Part shown: positions 1 through 5,171 of the stretch, piece by piece
How positions within the stretch are numbered: position 1 is the first letter of the stretch
Layout: each line of letters opens with the position of its first letter
Source: an uncultured Candidatus Melainabacteria bacterium
GTDB taxonomy: Bacteria; Cyanobacteriota; Vampirovibrionia; Gastranaerophilales; Gastranaerophilaceae
NCBI GenBank assembly: GCA_934754735.1
Contig: CAKVJE010000101.1
Coordinates: 1-5,171 of the forward strand
DNA: 5,171 nucleotides
Direction of reading: 5' to 3'
The notes under the pieces: model-generated
The model's input: only the letters and a program-made list of their open reading frames with translations
Database searches by the model: none
Told to the model about the DNA's origin: nothing
Program-made: the position numbers and the translations under genes

Positions 1-107
1 TTACGATCGGCGTATATCCGATGCTACCAAATGGAACCTGTCGTTTTTTAGTCTTTGATTTTGATAATCATACGGAATGCAACGCACAGAATGATTTTTC
101 AAATACG
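1..107 (+). pseudogene. Fragment of a TOTE-type archaeo-eukaryotic primase (AEP) domain, cut at both ends
   Basis: Read on the plus strand from base 3, the frame is open for 35 codons to a TAA at 108-110. It gives TIGVYPMLPNGTCRFL followed by VFDFDNH and then TECNAQNDFSNT. From memory, this matches the segment of TOTE conflict-system primase/helicase proteins that carries AEP catalytic motif I: a YPLLP-type strand, then a hydrophobic strand ending in DxD with a following N-H, then a DF-N-T segment. The two aspartates of FDFD would be the metal-binding pair. The N-terminal part lies left of the window. On the right the family would continue for hundreds of residues, but the frame ends at once and the next bases belong to the opposite-strand MCE gene. 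It is therefore a remnant or a chimeric contig end. The match is recognised by eye and is not a database result. The exact junction is uncertain, about base 95-108. Confidence 0.6.
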
Positions 108-444
108 TAATCGAAGGCGCAGATGGATATTCAAGTTCAATATAATCTTTTTTATTTTTTGATTTCATTTTTGCAGTTGTATTGTCCGGTAAACTTAAAT
201 TTTTTGCGTTCAAAATTATTTCAACATGAGTATTAGTAAAATCTTTTGAAGGATGTACTCTTACAGTCCTTCCGAGTTTAAAACCTTTATAATAAACATT
301 CAAATTTTTTGGAAATGGCTCTAAATCTTCAAAAACAGCTGTGATATGAATATTAAAAAGATTATGCACAATAAAAGCAAAACCTGCAATTCCAAGAATT
401 ACACCTAAAATCAAAATGAGATTTTTTTTCATCATTCCCCACAT
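1..444 (-). CDS. MCE/MlaD-family membrane-anchored protein, 3' end apparently replaced
   Basis: The open frame gives 147 aa. Residues about 8-27 form one N-terminal membrane anchor (ILILGVILGIAGFAFIV). Residues about 32-112 form an MCE domain: YYKGFKLGRTVRV corresponds to the 'G-kvG--V-v' core, LSLPDNTTAKMK to the 'lp-dt-A-i' strand, and KKDYIELEYP to the closing 'G--YieL' strand. MCE proteins form hexameric rings anchored in the inner membrane that carry lipids across the periplasm. E. coli MlaD has about 183 aa and many homologues have long helical tails; here nothing helical follows. Residues from about Y114 to the stop are antisense to the primase fragment at 1-107, so the native C-terminus is probably lost. 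The start is ambiguous. The first ATG (442-444) overlaps the upstream stop as TAATG and has no Shine-Dalgarno sequence. ATGs at 435 and 432 follow a GGGGA, but very closely. The MCE assignment is firm; an intact function is doubtful. Confidence 0.75.
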   Translation of the reverse strand: MWGMMKKNLILILGVILGIAGFAFIVHNLFNIHITAVFEDLEPFPKNLNVYYKGFKLGRTVRVHPSKDFTNTHVEIILNAKNLSLPDNTTAKMKSKNKKDYIELEYPSAPSITYLKNHSVRCIPYDYQNQRLKNDRFHLVASDIRRS

Positions 445-1232
445 TAGTTTTCAATAATAAGATTCATAAATTCTATATCGTCATAATCAATATATGCCGT
501 TTGCATAAGATTTCGACCTGTCTTAATCGTAATCTCATTAACTTGACTTTTACGTATAAGACTAGATGGAAGCTTTATTCTTTGTCCATCACCATTAAGT
601 TGAATTTCCGAAATTTTATTGCCGTTAAAATAGACTTCCGGAGGTGAAGCAAACGCATTTGGAATTTTATTCTGTCCCATAGAACGCGCCATAGCAGTAT
701 CAATTCCAATAATAGAGCCAATTACAAGGTAAACAGGCTTTGCTATATTTATATTTTTTAAAGTAAACCTTTTGGTATAAAAAGGTCCAATGGTCTGCAT
801 ATTAAATTCACTTGCATTTGCTGACAAATCCGAGAAATTTCCGTCTCCTAAATGATACATATTTGTATCTATTGCTTGACCGGAAGCGTTTGATTTTTCA
901 ATACCTACAACAATCGGCGCGCTAAGTGTTCTATCGTTAATTGTCATACTAAATGGTTTATAATTATCTTTCTGCACCGACATTATACTTGTGCCTTCAA
1001 TCTGAGTATTCAATTCAAAAAAGCCGTCTTTATCTGTTTTAGTTGAATATCGTTGTTTAGGTAAAGTAATATTTGCTCCCCCAACACCTTCACCAGTTTG
1101 CTTATCAATAATTCTGCTGGAATTTCCGATTCCTTGTTCAGCAACTCCACCTTGAAAAGTTGCACCAAAAGCAGGAGAAATTGCCGGCAACAATATAAAT
1201 GAAATAATAAATATACTCAATAATTTTTTCAT
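444..1232 (-). CDS. Exported protein with carboxypeptidase-regulatory-like domain and C-terminal beta-sandwich
   Basis: 262 aa. Residues 1-23 are a Sec signal peptide (MKK, hydrophobic SIFIISFILLPAI, likely cleavage after AFG). Residues about 38-105 resemble a carboxypeptidase-D regulatory-like / transthyretin-like fold: IIDKQTGEGVGGANITLP, then YSTKTDKDGFFEL, then SVQKDNYKPFSMTI, the usual 'variable turn, T--DG-F-l, v---Gy-p' pattern. Residues about 125-262 look like a beta-rich jelly roll of galactose-binding type, with FNGNKI, IKLPSSLIRKSQVNEITIKTG and a final YIDYDDIEFMNLII strand. No catalytic motif is visible, so a binding or structural role in the periplasm or at the surface is the best inference. 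Its stop overlaps the start of the MCE gene by one base (TAATG), which suggests coupled expression. The ATG at 1232 is chosen because it begins the signal peptide. It lacks a good Shine-Dalgarno sequence (only AATAAG nearby). I do not recognise a named family for the whole protein. Confidence 0.75.
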   Translation of the reverse strand: MKKLLSIFIISFILLPAISPAFGATFQGGVAEQGIGNSSRIIDKQTGEGVGGANITLPKQRYSTKTDKDGFFELNTQIEGTSIMSVQKDNYKPFSMTINDRTLSAPIVVGIEKSNASGQAIDTNMYHLGDGNFSDLSANASEFNMQTIGPFYTKRFTLKNINIAKPVYLVIGSIIGIDTAMARSMGQNKIPNAFASPPEVYFNGNKISEIQLNGDGQRIKLPSSLIRKSQVNEITIKTGRNLMQTAYIDYDDIEFMNLIIEN

Positions 1233-1275
1233 ACGCTTATTATTAAACTTTCGATAACTAAAAAAATTACTCGCC

Positions 1276-1304
1276 TGTATATTTATTAAGGATGATTTTA
1301 TAAA
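1276..1304 (-). promoter_or_regulatory. Weak candidate promoter for the secreted-protein/MCE pair
   Basis: In the 94-bp AT-rich gap between the permease and the secreted protein, the minus strand has TTTATA (1304-1299), a 17-base spacer, and TATACA (1281-1276). Each hexamer matches the sigma70 consensus at four of six positions. In DNA this AT-rich such matches arise easily by chance. No convincing intrinsic terminator separates the permease from the next gene, so read-through from the M16 promoter is an alternative. Confidence 0.25.
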
Positions 1305-1326
1305 AGTAAACTTTATTTATAAATTT

Positions 1327-2172
1327 CTAACCCTTTACAGCGCCATCATTTTCGCCGGAGATAAAATATCTTTGCATAGCAAGGAAAAATATTATAATTG
1401 GAATGGTTGATATAATTGAACCTGCAGCAATAAATCTCCAGTTAGAAGAAAACATGCCTTGCAAATTGTTAATTCCAACCGGCAAAGTATACATTGAATC
1501 TTTTGTAAGCATAATACTCGGCCAGAGAAATTCGCCCCAAGAACCAATAAACGTGAAAACTGCAAGCACAGCTAAAGTCGGTTTTACCATCGGAATAACG
1601 ACTTTTACAAACATTTGAAAGACATTGCAACCGTCAACAATTGCGGCTTCTTCAACCTCTCTAGGAACTTTTAAAAATGCTTGCCTCATCAAGAAAATTC
1701 CGAACGCGCTCACCGCAAACGGCATTACAAGCCCAATGTAGCCCATAACATTATTAACGCTGTCGATTAAGTGCAACTTTAAAGTGATTATGTAAACAGG
1801 AAGCATAATGGCCTGAAACGGAATCATAATCGTCGCTAAAATCGAAAAAAACACGATTTTTTTACCCCTAAAGTTCATTCTTGCCAGTGGATAAGCCGCA
1901 AGTGATGAAAGTATAAGGTTAAGTAAAACCGTTAATACAGCAACAATTACGCTGTTCCAAAAATAAGCCATGAAATCGACTTTTCCCCACACATCAACAT
2001 AGTTTGCCCAAGTAAAATCCGCCGGAATAAGTTTTGGCGGATAAGCAAAAATATCTTCTCCAAGCCCTTTTAATGAGGTTGAAGTTAACCAAATGAACGG
2101 AAATATTGAGAGCAAAGATGTTGCAATCAATACTGCGTGGATTAAAGTTTTTTCAGTAAGTTTTTTCCACAT
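1327..2172 (-). CDS. Carbohydrate ABC transporter permease, MalG/UgpE type
   Basis: 281 aa, the usual length for the MalG-type (carbohydrate CUT1) permease subunit. Six hydrophobic segments are visible at about residues 11-32, 68-94, 105-129, 142-162, 199-222 and 247-267. The cytoplasmic EAA loop is clear at residues 174-194: EEAAIVDG, a spacer, then VVIP. This loop docks on the transporter ATPase. The C-terminus, YFISGENDGAVKG, is the classical end of this family, so the protein is complete. The family works as a heterodimer with a MalF-type permease, a MalK/MsmK-type ATPase and a periplasmic sugar-binding protein. None of these is in the window, and the substrate cannot be read from the sequence. 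The ATG overlaps the stop of the upstream M16 peptidase by one base (TAATG) and has no clear Shine-Dalgarno sequence, so it is probably translated by coupling. Confidence 0.92.
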   Translation of the reverse strand: MWKKLTEKTLIHAVLIATSLLSIFPFIWLTSTSLKGLGEDIFAYPPKLIPADFTWANYVDVWGKVDFMAYFWNSVIVAVLTVLLNLILSSLAAYPLARMNFRGKKIVFFSILATIMIPFQAIMLPVYIITLKLHLIDSVNNVMGYIGLVMPFAVSAFGIFLMRQAFLKVPREVEEAAIVDGCNVFQMFVKVVIPMVKPTLAVLAVFTFIGSWGEFLWPSIMLTKDSMYTLPVGINNLQGMFSSNWRFIAAGSIISTIPIIIFFLAMQRYFISGENDGAVKG

Positions 2173-3509
2173 TATTTATTTTCTTCTTTTTGAGGAACAA
2201 GCAAAGATATTACTGCGTGGTCTAAATCAAGATATTTCTTAGCAGCTTCTTCCAAATCCTTGCAAGTGATTTCTTCACAGATTGGCAAATAATCTTCCGC
2301 AATTGCCAAATCATCGCAAACCGTCATGTAGTAACCAATTGTTTCACCAATATCAGAAACTGTTTCAACTTCACACGCAAAACGAGATTTAAGTTTCTTT
2401 TTCGCCTTATTAAGTTCGCGTTCAGTAATTCCGTTTTGCAATTTCAAAACTTCAGACTTAACAAGTTCAACAGCTTTTTCTTTATATTGTGGATTAAAAT
2501 TTGCTTGAACAAAGAAATTACAGCCGTCTCTAAATGTATAACATTCTGCATCAATCATATTGAAAATGTGCTCTTGCATATTTTCTACAAGATTAACGTA
2601 AAGTCTTGAGCTTGTGCCTTCACCGAGAATAATTGCAAGCATTTCAAGCAAAATTACGTTTTTCAAATCTTTTGCAACTGCACCTAAAAAACCAAACATT
2701 AAGAATGAAGAATTGATGTGCGCTTCGTTTTCTATGTAAACTTGTTCTTTAACAGGTTCATCCGGCTCAATGTCTCTAACAGGAGGTTCAGGTCTTTCAC
2801 CCCAATTAAACGCATTTACAAGTCTTGGCAAAATATCTTCTGAATCAAATTCGCCAACTACAATTGTAGTAACATTTTTGGGAGAATAAAATCTGCGATA
2901 GTAGTCCATTATTTCTTCTTGCTTAACTTGAGAAATAATTTCCGGAGTGCCGATAACATCACGCTTGTATGGGTGTTTTGTGTACATCGCTTTGTTTGTC
3001 GCATTATAAACCTTTGTCCAAGGTTGGTCTTTGCGCATTCTGATTTCTTCAATTACAACATGGCGCTCGCGTTTATCTGTAACCGTTTTATCGTTAACAT
3101 CAAATGGCGCACCCATTTCATAATCAGGAACAACAGGGTCTGTCATCATATCAGCATGCAAATCTATTGCTGTGTAGAAGTTTTCGTTATTTTCGCCCTT
3201 TGGAAGCGTTACGTAATAAAATGTATAATCCTTCCAAGTCGCAGCGTTTACGATTGCGCCTTTCGCTTCAAGAATCTTGTCGAATTCTCCTGCTTTATGT
3301 TTGTGTGTACCTTTGAACATAAGGTGCTCAAGGAAATGCGAAATTCCGTTATTTTTATCGTTTTCATTTATTGAACCCGTTTTAACCCAAGAAGATACGT
3401 TAACCATACCGCCTTCTTTATGCGCTAATACAATTTTATGCCCATTTTCTTGTTCATAAATTTCAACTTCTTTTGTTAAAAACGGATATTTCACTAATGA
3501 TTTTTTCAT
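2172..3509 (-). CDS. M16-family zinc metallopeptidase (insulinase / processing-peptidase type)
   Basis: 445 aa from the ATG at 3509. The GTG six bases upstream overlaps a good Shine-Dalgarno sequence (AAGAGG, 3520-3515, 5 bases before the ATG) and is rejected. Residues 58-62 are the inverted zinc motif HFLEH (H58, E61, H62), followed by LMFKGT. The third zinc ligand is in VVIEEIRMRKDQP, most likely E155. The H62-to-E155 distance is 93, where about 76-77 is usual, because of an insertion around residues 130-147 (YEMGAPFDVNDKTVTDKR). The second half carries the non-catalytic M16 domain, with ILGEGTSSRLY near residue 300, but the common 'GLAYSV' segment is replaced by EHIFNM. No signal peptide is seen, so a cytoplasmic location is likely. 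M16B enzymes act as homo- or heterodimeric clamshells that degrade or process peptides. It is the first gene after a good promoter and is coupled to the permease behind it. The natural substrate is unknown. Confidence 0.92.
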   Translation of the reverse strand: MKKSLVKYPFLTKEVEIYEQENGHKIVLAHKEGGMVNVSSWVKTGSINENDKNNGISHFLEHLMFKGTHKHKAGEFDKILEAKGAIVNAATWKDYTFYYVTLPKGENNENFYTAIDLHADMMTDPVVPDYEMGAPFDVNDKTVTDKRERHVVIEEIRMRKDQPWTKVYNATNKAMYTKHPYKRDVIGTPEIISQVKQEEIMDYYRRFYSPKNVTTIVVGEFDSEDILPRLVNAFNWGERPEPPVRDIEPDEPVKEQVYIENEAHINSSFLMFGFLGAVAKDLKNVILLEMLAIILGEGTSSRLYVNLVENMQEHIFNMIDAECYTFRDGCNFFVQANFNPQYKEKAVELVKSEVLKLQNGITERELNKAKKKLKSRFACEVETVSDIGETIGYYMTVCDDLAIAEDYLPICEEITCKDLEEAAKKYLDLDHAVISLLVPQKEENK

Positions 3510-3533
3510 AAACACCTCTTACTATCTGAAATA

Positions 3534-3563
3534 ATTATAGCTGAAACCTACCCTTTTCGACAA
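3534..3563 (-). promoter_or_regulatory. Sigma70-type promoter of the M16 peptidase-permease operon
   Basis: On the minus strand, TTGTCG (3563-3558) is followed by an 18-base spacer and a perfect TATAAT (3539-3534). Transcription would begin near 3527, giving a leader of about 18 bases that contains the AAGAGG Shine-Dalgarno sequence at 3520-3515. It lies just downstream of the rpsU terminator, so it probably serves the peptidase, the permease and possibly the genes beyond. Confidence 0.7.
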
Positions 3564-3607
3564 TACCTTGTTTTTCACAAATACTAGATATTTTAAAGAA
3601 TTACAAT

Positions 3608-3643
3608 AAAAAAAAAGGAAATGAATAAATCATCTCCTTTTTT
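3608..3643 (-). terminator. Intrinsic terminator of rpsU
   Basis: The minus-strand RNA begins 10 bases after the rpsU stop with six A, then GGAGAUGA (3637-3630), a 5-base loop UUUAU, UCAUUUCC (3624-3617), and nine U (3616-3608). All eight stem positions pair, with one G-U wobble, and the flanking A and U runs can extend the stem. The wobble pairs only in the minus-strand transcript (A against C in plus), which fits the direction of rpsU. Confidence 0.85.
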
Positions 3644-3652
3644 ATTATAAAC

Positions 3653-3826
3653 TTAAACCTTACGTTTACGAGCTGCTTCTGATTTGCGTTTTCTCTTTAC
3701 GCTTGGTTTTTCATATCTTTCGCGTTTTTTTACTTCTGATAAGATACCAGCTTTTTGAATTTTCTTTTTGAATCTTCTTAATGCGCTTTCGATACTTTCG
3801 TTTTCGCCAACTTTAACTTCTGCCAT
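3653..3826 (-). CDS. rpsU: 30S ribosomal protein bS21
   Basis: 57 aa, the usual size of bS21. It begins [20 protein letters not shown], the conserved bS21 start with the 'ES-e-ALRRFKr' helix. [20 protein letters not shown] follows, and then a very basic tail rich in K and R ([17 protein letters not shown]). bS21 binds the 30S platform near the anti-Shine-Dalgarno end of 16S rRNA and helps initiation. The ATG at 3826 is preceded by AAAGGTGG about 10 bases upstream. A candidate promoter lies upstream and a strong terminator directly downstream, so it appears to be a single-gene unit. It is the only small gene I find in the region between rfbA and the M16 peptidase. Confidence 0.95.
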   Translation of the reverse strand: MAEVKVGENESIESALRRFKKKIQKAGILSEVKKRERYEKPSVKRKRKSEAARKRKV

Positions 3827-3872
3827 TTTATATTTTCACCACCTTTATAGCATATTTGTAATACATGTTTAT

Positions 3873-3899
3873 GTTATAACAACCTTTTTCGAATTTCAA
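3873..3899 (-). promoter_or_regulatory. Candidate promoter of rpsU
   Basis: In the 101-bp gap between rfbA and rpsU, the minus strand carries TTGAAA (3899-3894), a 15-base spacer and TATAAC (3878-3873). The hexamers are good (five of six in each), but the spacer is shorter than the usual 16-18. A leader of about 40 bases would end in the AAAGGTGG ribosome-binding site near 3840-3848. Confidence 0.45.
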
Positions 3900-3927
3900 G
3901 AGGTCAAAATTACTTCTTTACAACTCT

Positions 3928-4815
3928 TTAGACAAATGCCGGCGTCGGATGTTCAATTACAGCTCGAACATAGTTGTAATAATCATTCTTATTACCGTAT
4001 TTTTCAATCTTTTTAAGCAACTCGCCTTTTGTTATAAATCCTTGATTATAAGCAATTTCTTCAAGACAAGAAATCTTAACACCTTTGTTCAATTCCATAG
4101 TTTGCACAAACAAGCTTGCTTGAAGCATAGAATCGTGAGTACCTGTATCAAGCCAAGCAAATCCACGACCTAGAATTTCCACATTCAAATCTCCGAGTTC
4201 AAGATACATTTTGTTTAAATCTGTAATTTCGAGTTCACCTCTAGCTGAAGGTTTTAGTTGCTTTGCAAAATCACACACTCTATTATCATAGAAATACAAA
4301 CCTGTTACAGCATAGTTTGATTTTGGATGCGCAGGTTTTTCTTCTAATGAAATAGCTTTTTGGTTTTTATCAAATTCTACAACACCAAATCTTTCAGGAT
4401 CTTTAACTGTATAACCGAATACAGTTGCGCCGGCATGTTTTTTGAGCGCATTTTTCATTATTGTAGAAAAACCATGTCCGTGGAAAATGTTATCGCCAAG
4501 AATTAAAGCAACATCATCATTACCAATAAAATCTTCCGCAATAAGAAATGCGTCGGCAATACCTCTTTGTACATATTGAATCTTATAATGCAAATTCAAT
4601 CCAAATTGTGATCCATCACCTAATAATTTAATAAAGTTATCATAGTCAAGTTCATTCGTAATAATTAAAATATCACGAATTCCTGCCAACATAAGAGTTG
4701 AAAGAGGATAATAAATCATTGGCTTATCATAAATTGGTAATAAAATCTTTGAAATTGGTTGCGATGCCGGATATAATCTTGTTCCTGCTCCTCCTGCTAA
4801 TACAATTCCCTTCAT
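3928..4815 (-). CDS. rfbA: Glucose-1-phosphate thymidylyltransferase (dTDP-glucose pyrophosphorylase)
   Basis: 295 aa from the ATG at 4815. It makes dTDP-glucose from dTTP and glucose-1-phosphate, the first step towards dTDP-L-rhamnose and other deoxysugars of surface glycans, in the cytoplasm. The nucleotide-binding signature [11 protein letters not shown] is at residues 6-16, [19 protein letters not shown] at 21-39, [12 protein letters not shown] at 64-75, LGDNIFHG at 106-113, LEEKP at 157-161, GELEITDLN at 193-201 and [10 protein letters not shown] at 221-230. The length and the long C-terminal part fit RmlA. The canonical SKQLLP is SKILLP here, and PDGLAQAF is QRGIADAF, so some change in nucleotide contacts is possible. 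The start is decided by AAGGAG (4826-4821), five bases before ATG, which overlaps the upstream GTG option. The stop codon of the preceding thioredoxin-like gene lies inside that Shine-Dalgarno region (TAAGGAG), so the two genes share an operon. No rfbB, rfbC or rfbD is in the window. Confidence 0.93.
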   Translation of the reverse strand: MKGIVLAGGAGTRLYPASQPISKILLPIYDKPMIYYPLSTLMLAGIRDILIITNELDYDNFIKLLGDGSQFGLNLHYKIQYVQRGIADAFLIAEDFIGNDDVALILGDNIFHGHGFSTIMKNALKKHAGATVFGYTVKDPERFGVVEFDKNQKAISLEEKPAHPKSNYAVTGLYFYDNRVCDFAKQLKPSARGELEITDLNKMYLELGDLNVEILGRGFAWLDTGTHDSMLQASLFVQTMELNKGVKISCLEEIAYNQGFITKGELLKKIEKYGNKNDYYNYVRAVIEHPTPAFV

Positions 4816-4820
4816 ATACA

Positions 4821-4827
4821 CTCCTTA
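4821..4827 (-). promoter_or_regulatory. rfbA ribosome-binding site overlapping the upstream stop codon
   Basis: The minus strand reads TAAGGAG: the TAA ends the thioredoxin-like gene and AAGGAG is the Shine-Dalgarno sequence of rfbA, followed by TGTAT and ATG. It fixes the rfbA start at 4815 and implies translational coupling. Confidence 0.8.
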
Positions 4828-5171
4828 TTTTCTAAATAATTTCATTTCTTTTTCAACACAAACCATATCTGACAAACAATTCGGTAAAATCTGAATTGTT
4901 TTTTTATTATTTATAAGTAATACATAAGGAACATAGTGTCCTTTGTACCTTAATAATAAATCGTGCCCATATTGTGTACCTGCATTAAATTTATAAAAAT
5001 TATATTGCCCATCATACATTTTGGAAAGCTTATCATATTTTGGCGCAAACAATTTGCAATAACCGCAATCCGATGAATATAAATATAAAAAGACATTATG
5101 ACCTTGATTAAGCGAATCTTCTACCTCTCCGGCAAAAACAGGCAATGAAATTGCTGACAACAACATAAATA
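4825..5171 (-). CDS. Exported thioredoxin-fold protein, 5' end cut by window edge
   Basis: The visible part from the ATG at 5166 is 113 aa. MLLSAISLPVFAG is the second half of a Sec signal peptide with cleavage after VFA. The frame stays open to the edge (a TTT codon precedes this ATG), so the true start, with its basic N-region, probably lies outside the window. The mature part is a thioredoxin fold: VFLYLYSSDCGYCKLFAPKY carries the redox pair CGYC, FYKFNAGTQYG is the central strand, and YVPYVLLI holds the cis-proline before the edge strand. The protein is short and ends soon after IQILPNCLSDMVCVEKEMKLF. Two further cysteines near the C-terminus could form a second disulfide. A periplasmic disulfide reductase or oxidase role is inferred; the partner is unknown. 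It is tightly coupled to rfbA downstream, although the functions show no obvious link. Confidence 0.82.
   Translation of the reverse strand, partial: FMLLSAISLPVFAGEVEDSLNQGHNVFLYLYSSDCGYCKLFAPKYDKLSKMYDGQYNFYKFNAGTQYGHDLLLRYKGHYVPYVLLINNKKTIQILPNCLSDMVCVEKEMKLFRK

Noticed and set aside
1299..1326. AT-only hairpin just after the permease stop (ATAAAG-TTTA-CTTTTAT)
   Set aside because: The stem is very weak and imperfect, and in such AT-rich DNA it is expected by chance.
1403..1618. Plus-strand open frame opposite the permease
   Set aside because: Antisense shadow of the conserved MalG-type sequence, with no recognisable domain.
2919..3374. Long plus-strand open frame (151 aa) and other shorter plus-strand frames in 3104-3459
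   Set aside because: They lie entirely antisense to the well-conserved M16 coding sequence, have cysteine-rich shadow-like composition and no ribosome-binding sites.
3510..3515. GTG as start of the M16 peptidase
   Set aside because: This GTG overlaps the Shine-Dalgarno sequence AAGAGG, which sits at the right distance from the ATG at 3509.
3875..3905. Possible hairpin downstream of rfbA (ACCTCTT ... AAAAAGGT on the minus strand)
   Set aside because: It has a mismatch in the stem and no U-run afterwards, and it overlaps the candidate rpsU promoter. Not convincing as a terminator.
3768..4173. Plus-strand open frames over rpsU and the end of rfbA
   Set aside because: They overlap clear minus-strand genes (rpsU, rfbA) and show no homology or start signals.

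Overview
This is an AT-rich window (roughly 35-37 % GC by eye). Every intact gene lies on the minus strand, so transcription runs from the right edge to the left. The gene set suggests a diderm bacterium: an MCE/MlaD-type membrane-anchored lipid-transport protein, exported proteins with Sec signal peptides, and RmlA for surface-polysaccharide sugar nucleotides. My best guess is an uncultured, gut-type Vampirovibrionia/Melainabacteria (Gastranaerophilales-like) genome. That rests on the general look of the proteins and no decisive marker is present.

Layout in the direction of transcription (right to left). (1) 4825-5171: the 3' part of an exported thioredoxin-fold protein with a CGYC motif, its start cut by the window edge. 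It is closely coupled to (2) rfbA/rmlA (3928-4815), whose Shine-Dalgarno sequence overlaps the upstream stop codon. (3) 3653-3826: a compact transcription unit for ribosomal protein bS21 (rpsU, 57 aa), with a candidate promoter and a clear intrinsic terminator. (4) A good sigma70-type promoter (TTGTCG-18-TATAAT) drives an M16 metallopeptidase (2172-3509). It is coupled through a TAATG overlap to (5) a MalG-type sugar ABC permease (1327-2172). (6) After a 94-bp gap comes a two-gene envelope unit: a secreted protein with a carboxypeptidase-regulatory-like domain (444-1232), coupled by a second TAATG overlap to (7) an MCE-domain protein (1-444).

The most interesting spot is the left edge. Plus-strand bases 3-107 encode, in one frame, a peptide that closely resembles the catalytic-motif region of the archaeo-eukaryotic primase found in TOTE-type conflict proteins (IGVYPMLP..., then VFDFDNH). 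It stops abruptly at base 108, inside the minus-strand MCE gene, whose last ~34 residues are antisense to the primase segment and do not look like an MCE protein tail. So two unrelated genes are joined near base 100-108. This is either a real insertion or rearrangement that broke both, or a chimeric assembly end. I see no CRISPR, tRNA, IS element or complete novel system in the window; the rest is housekeeping and envelope genes.
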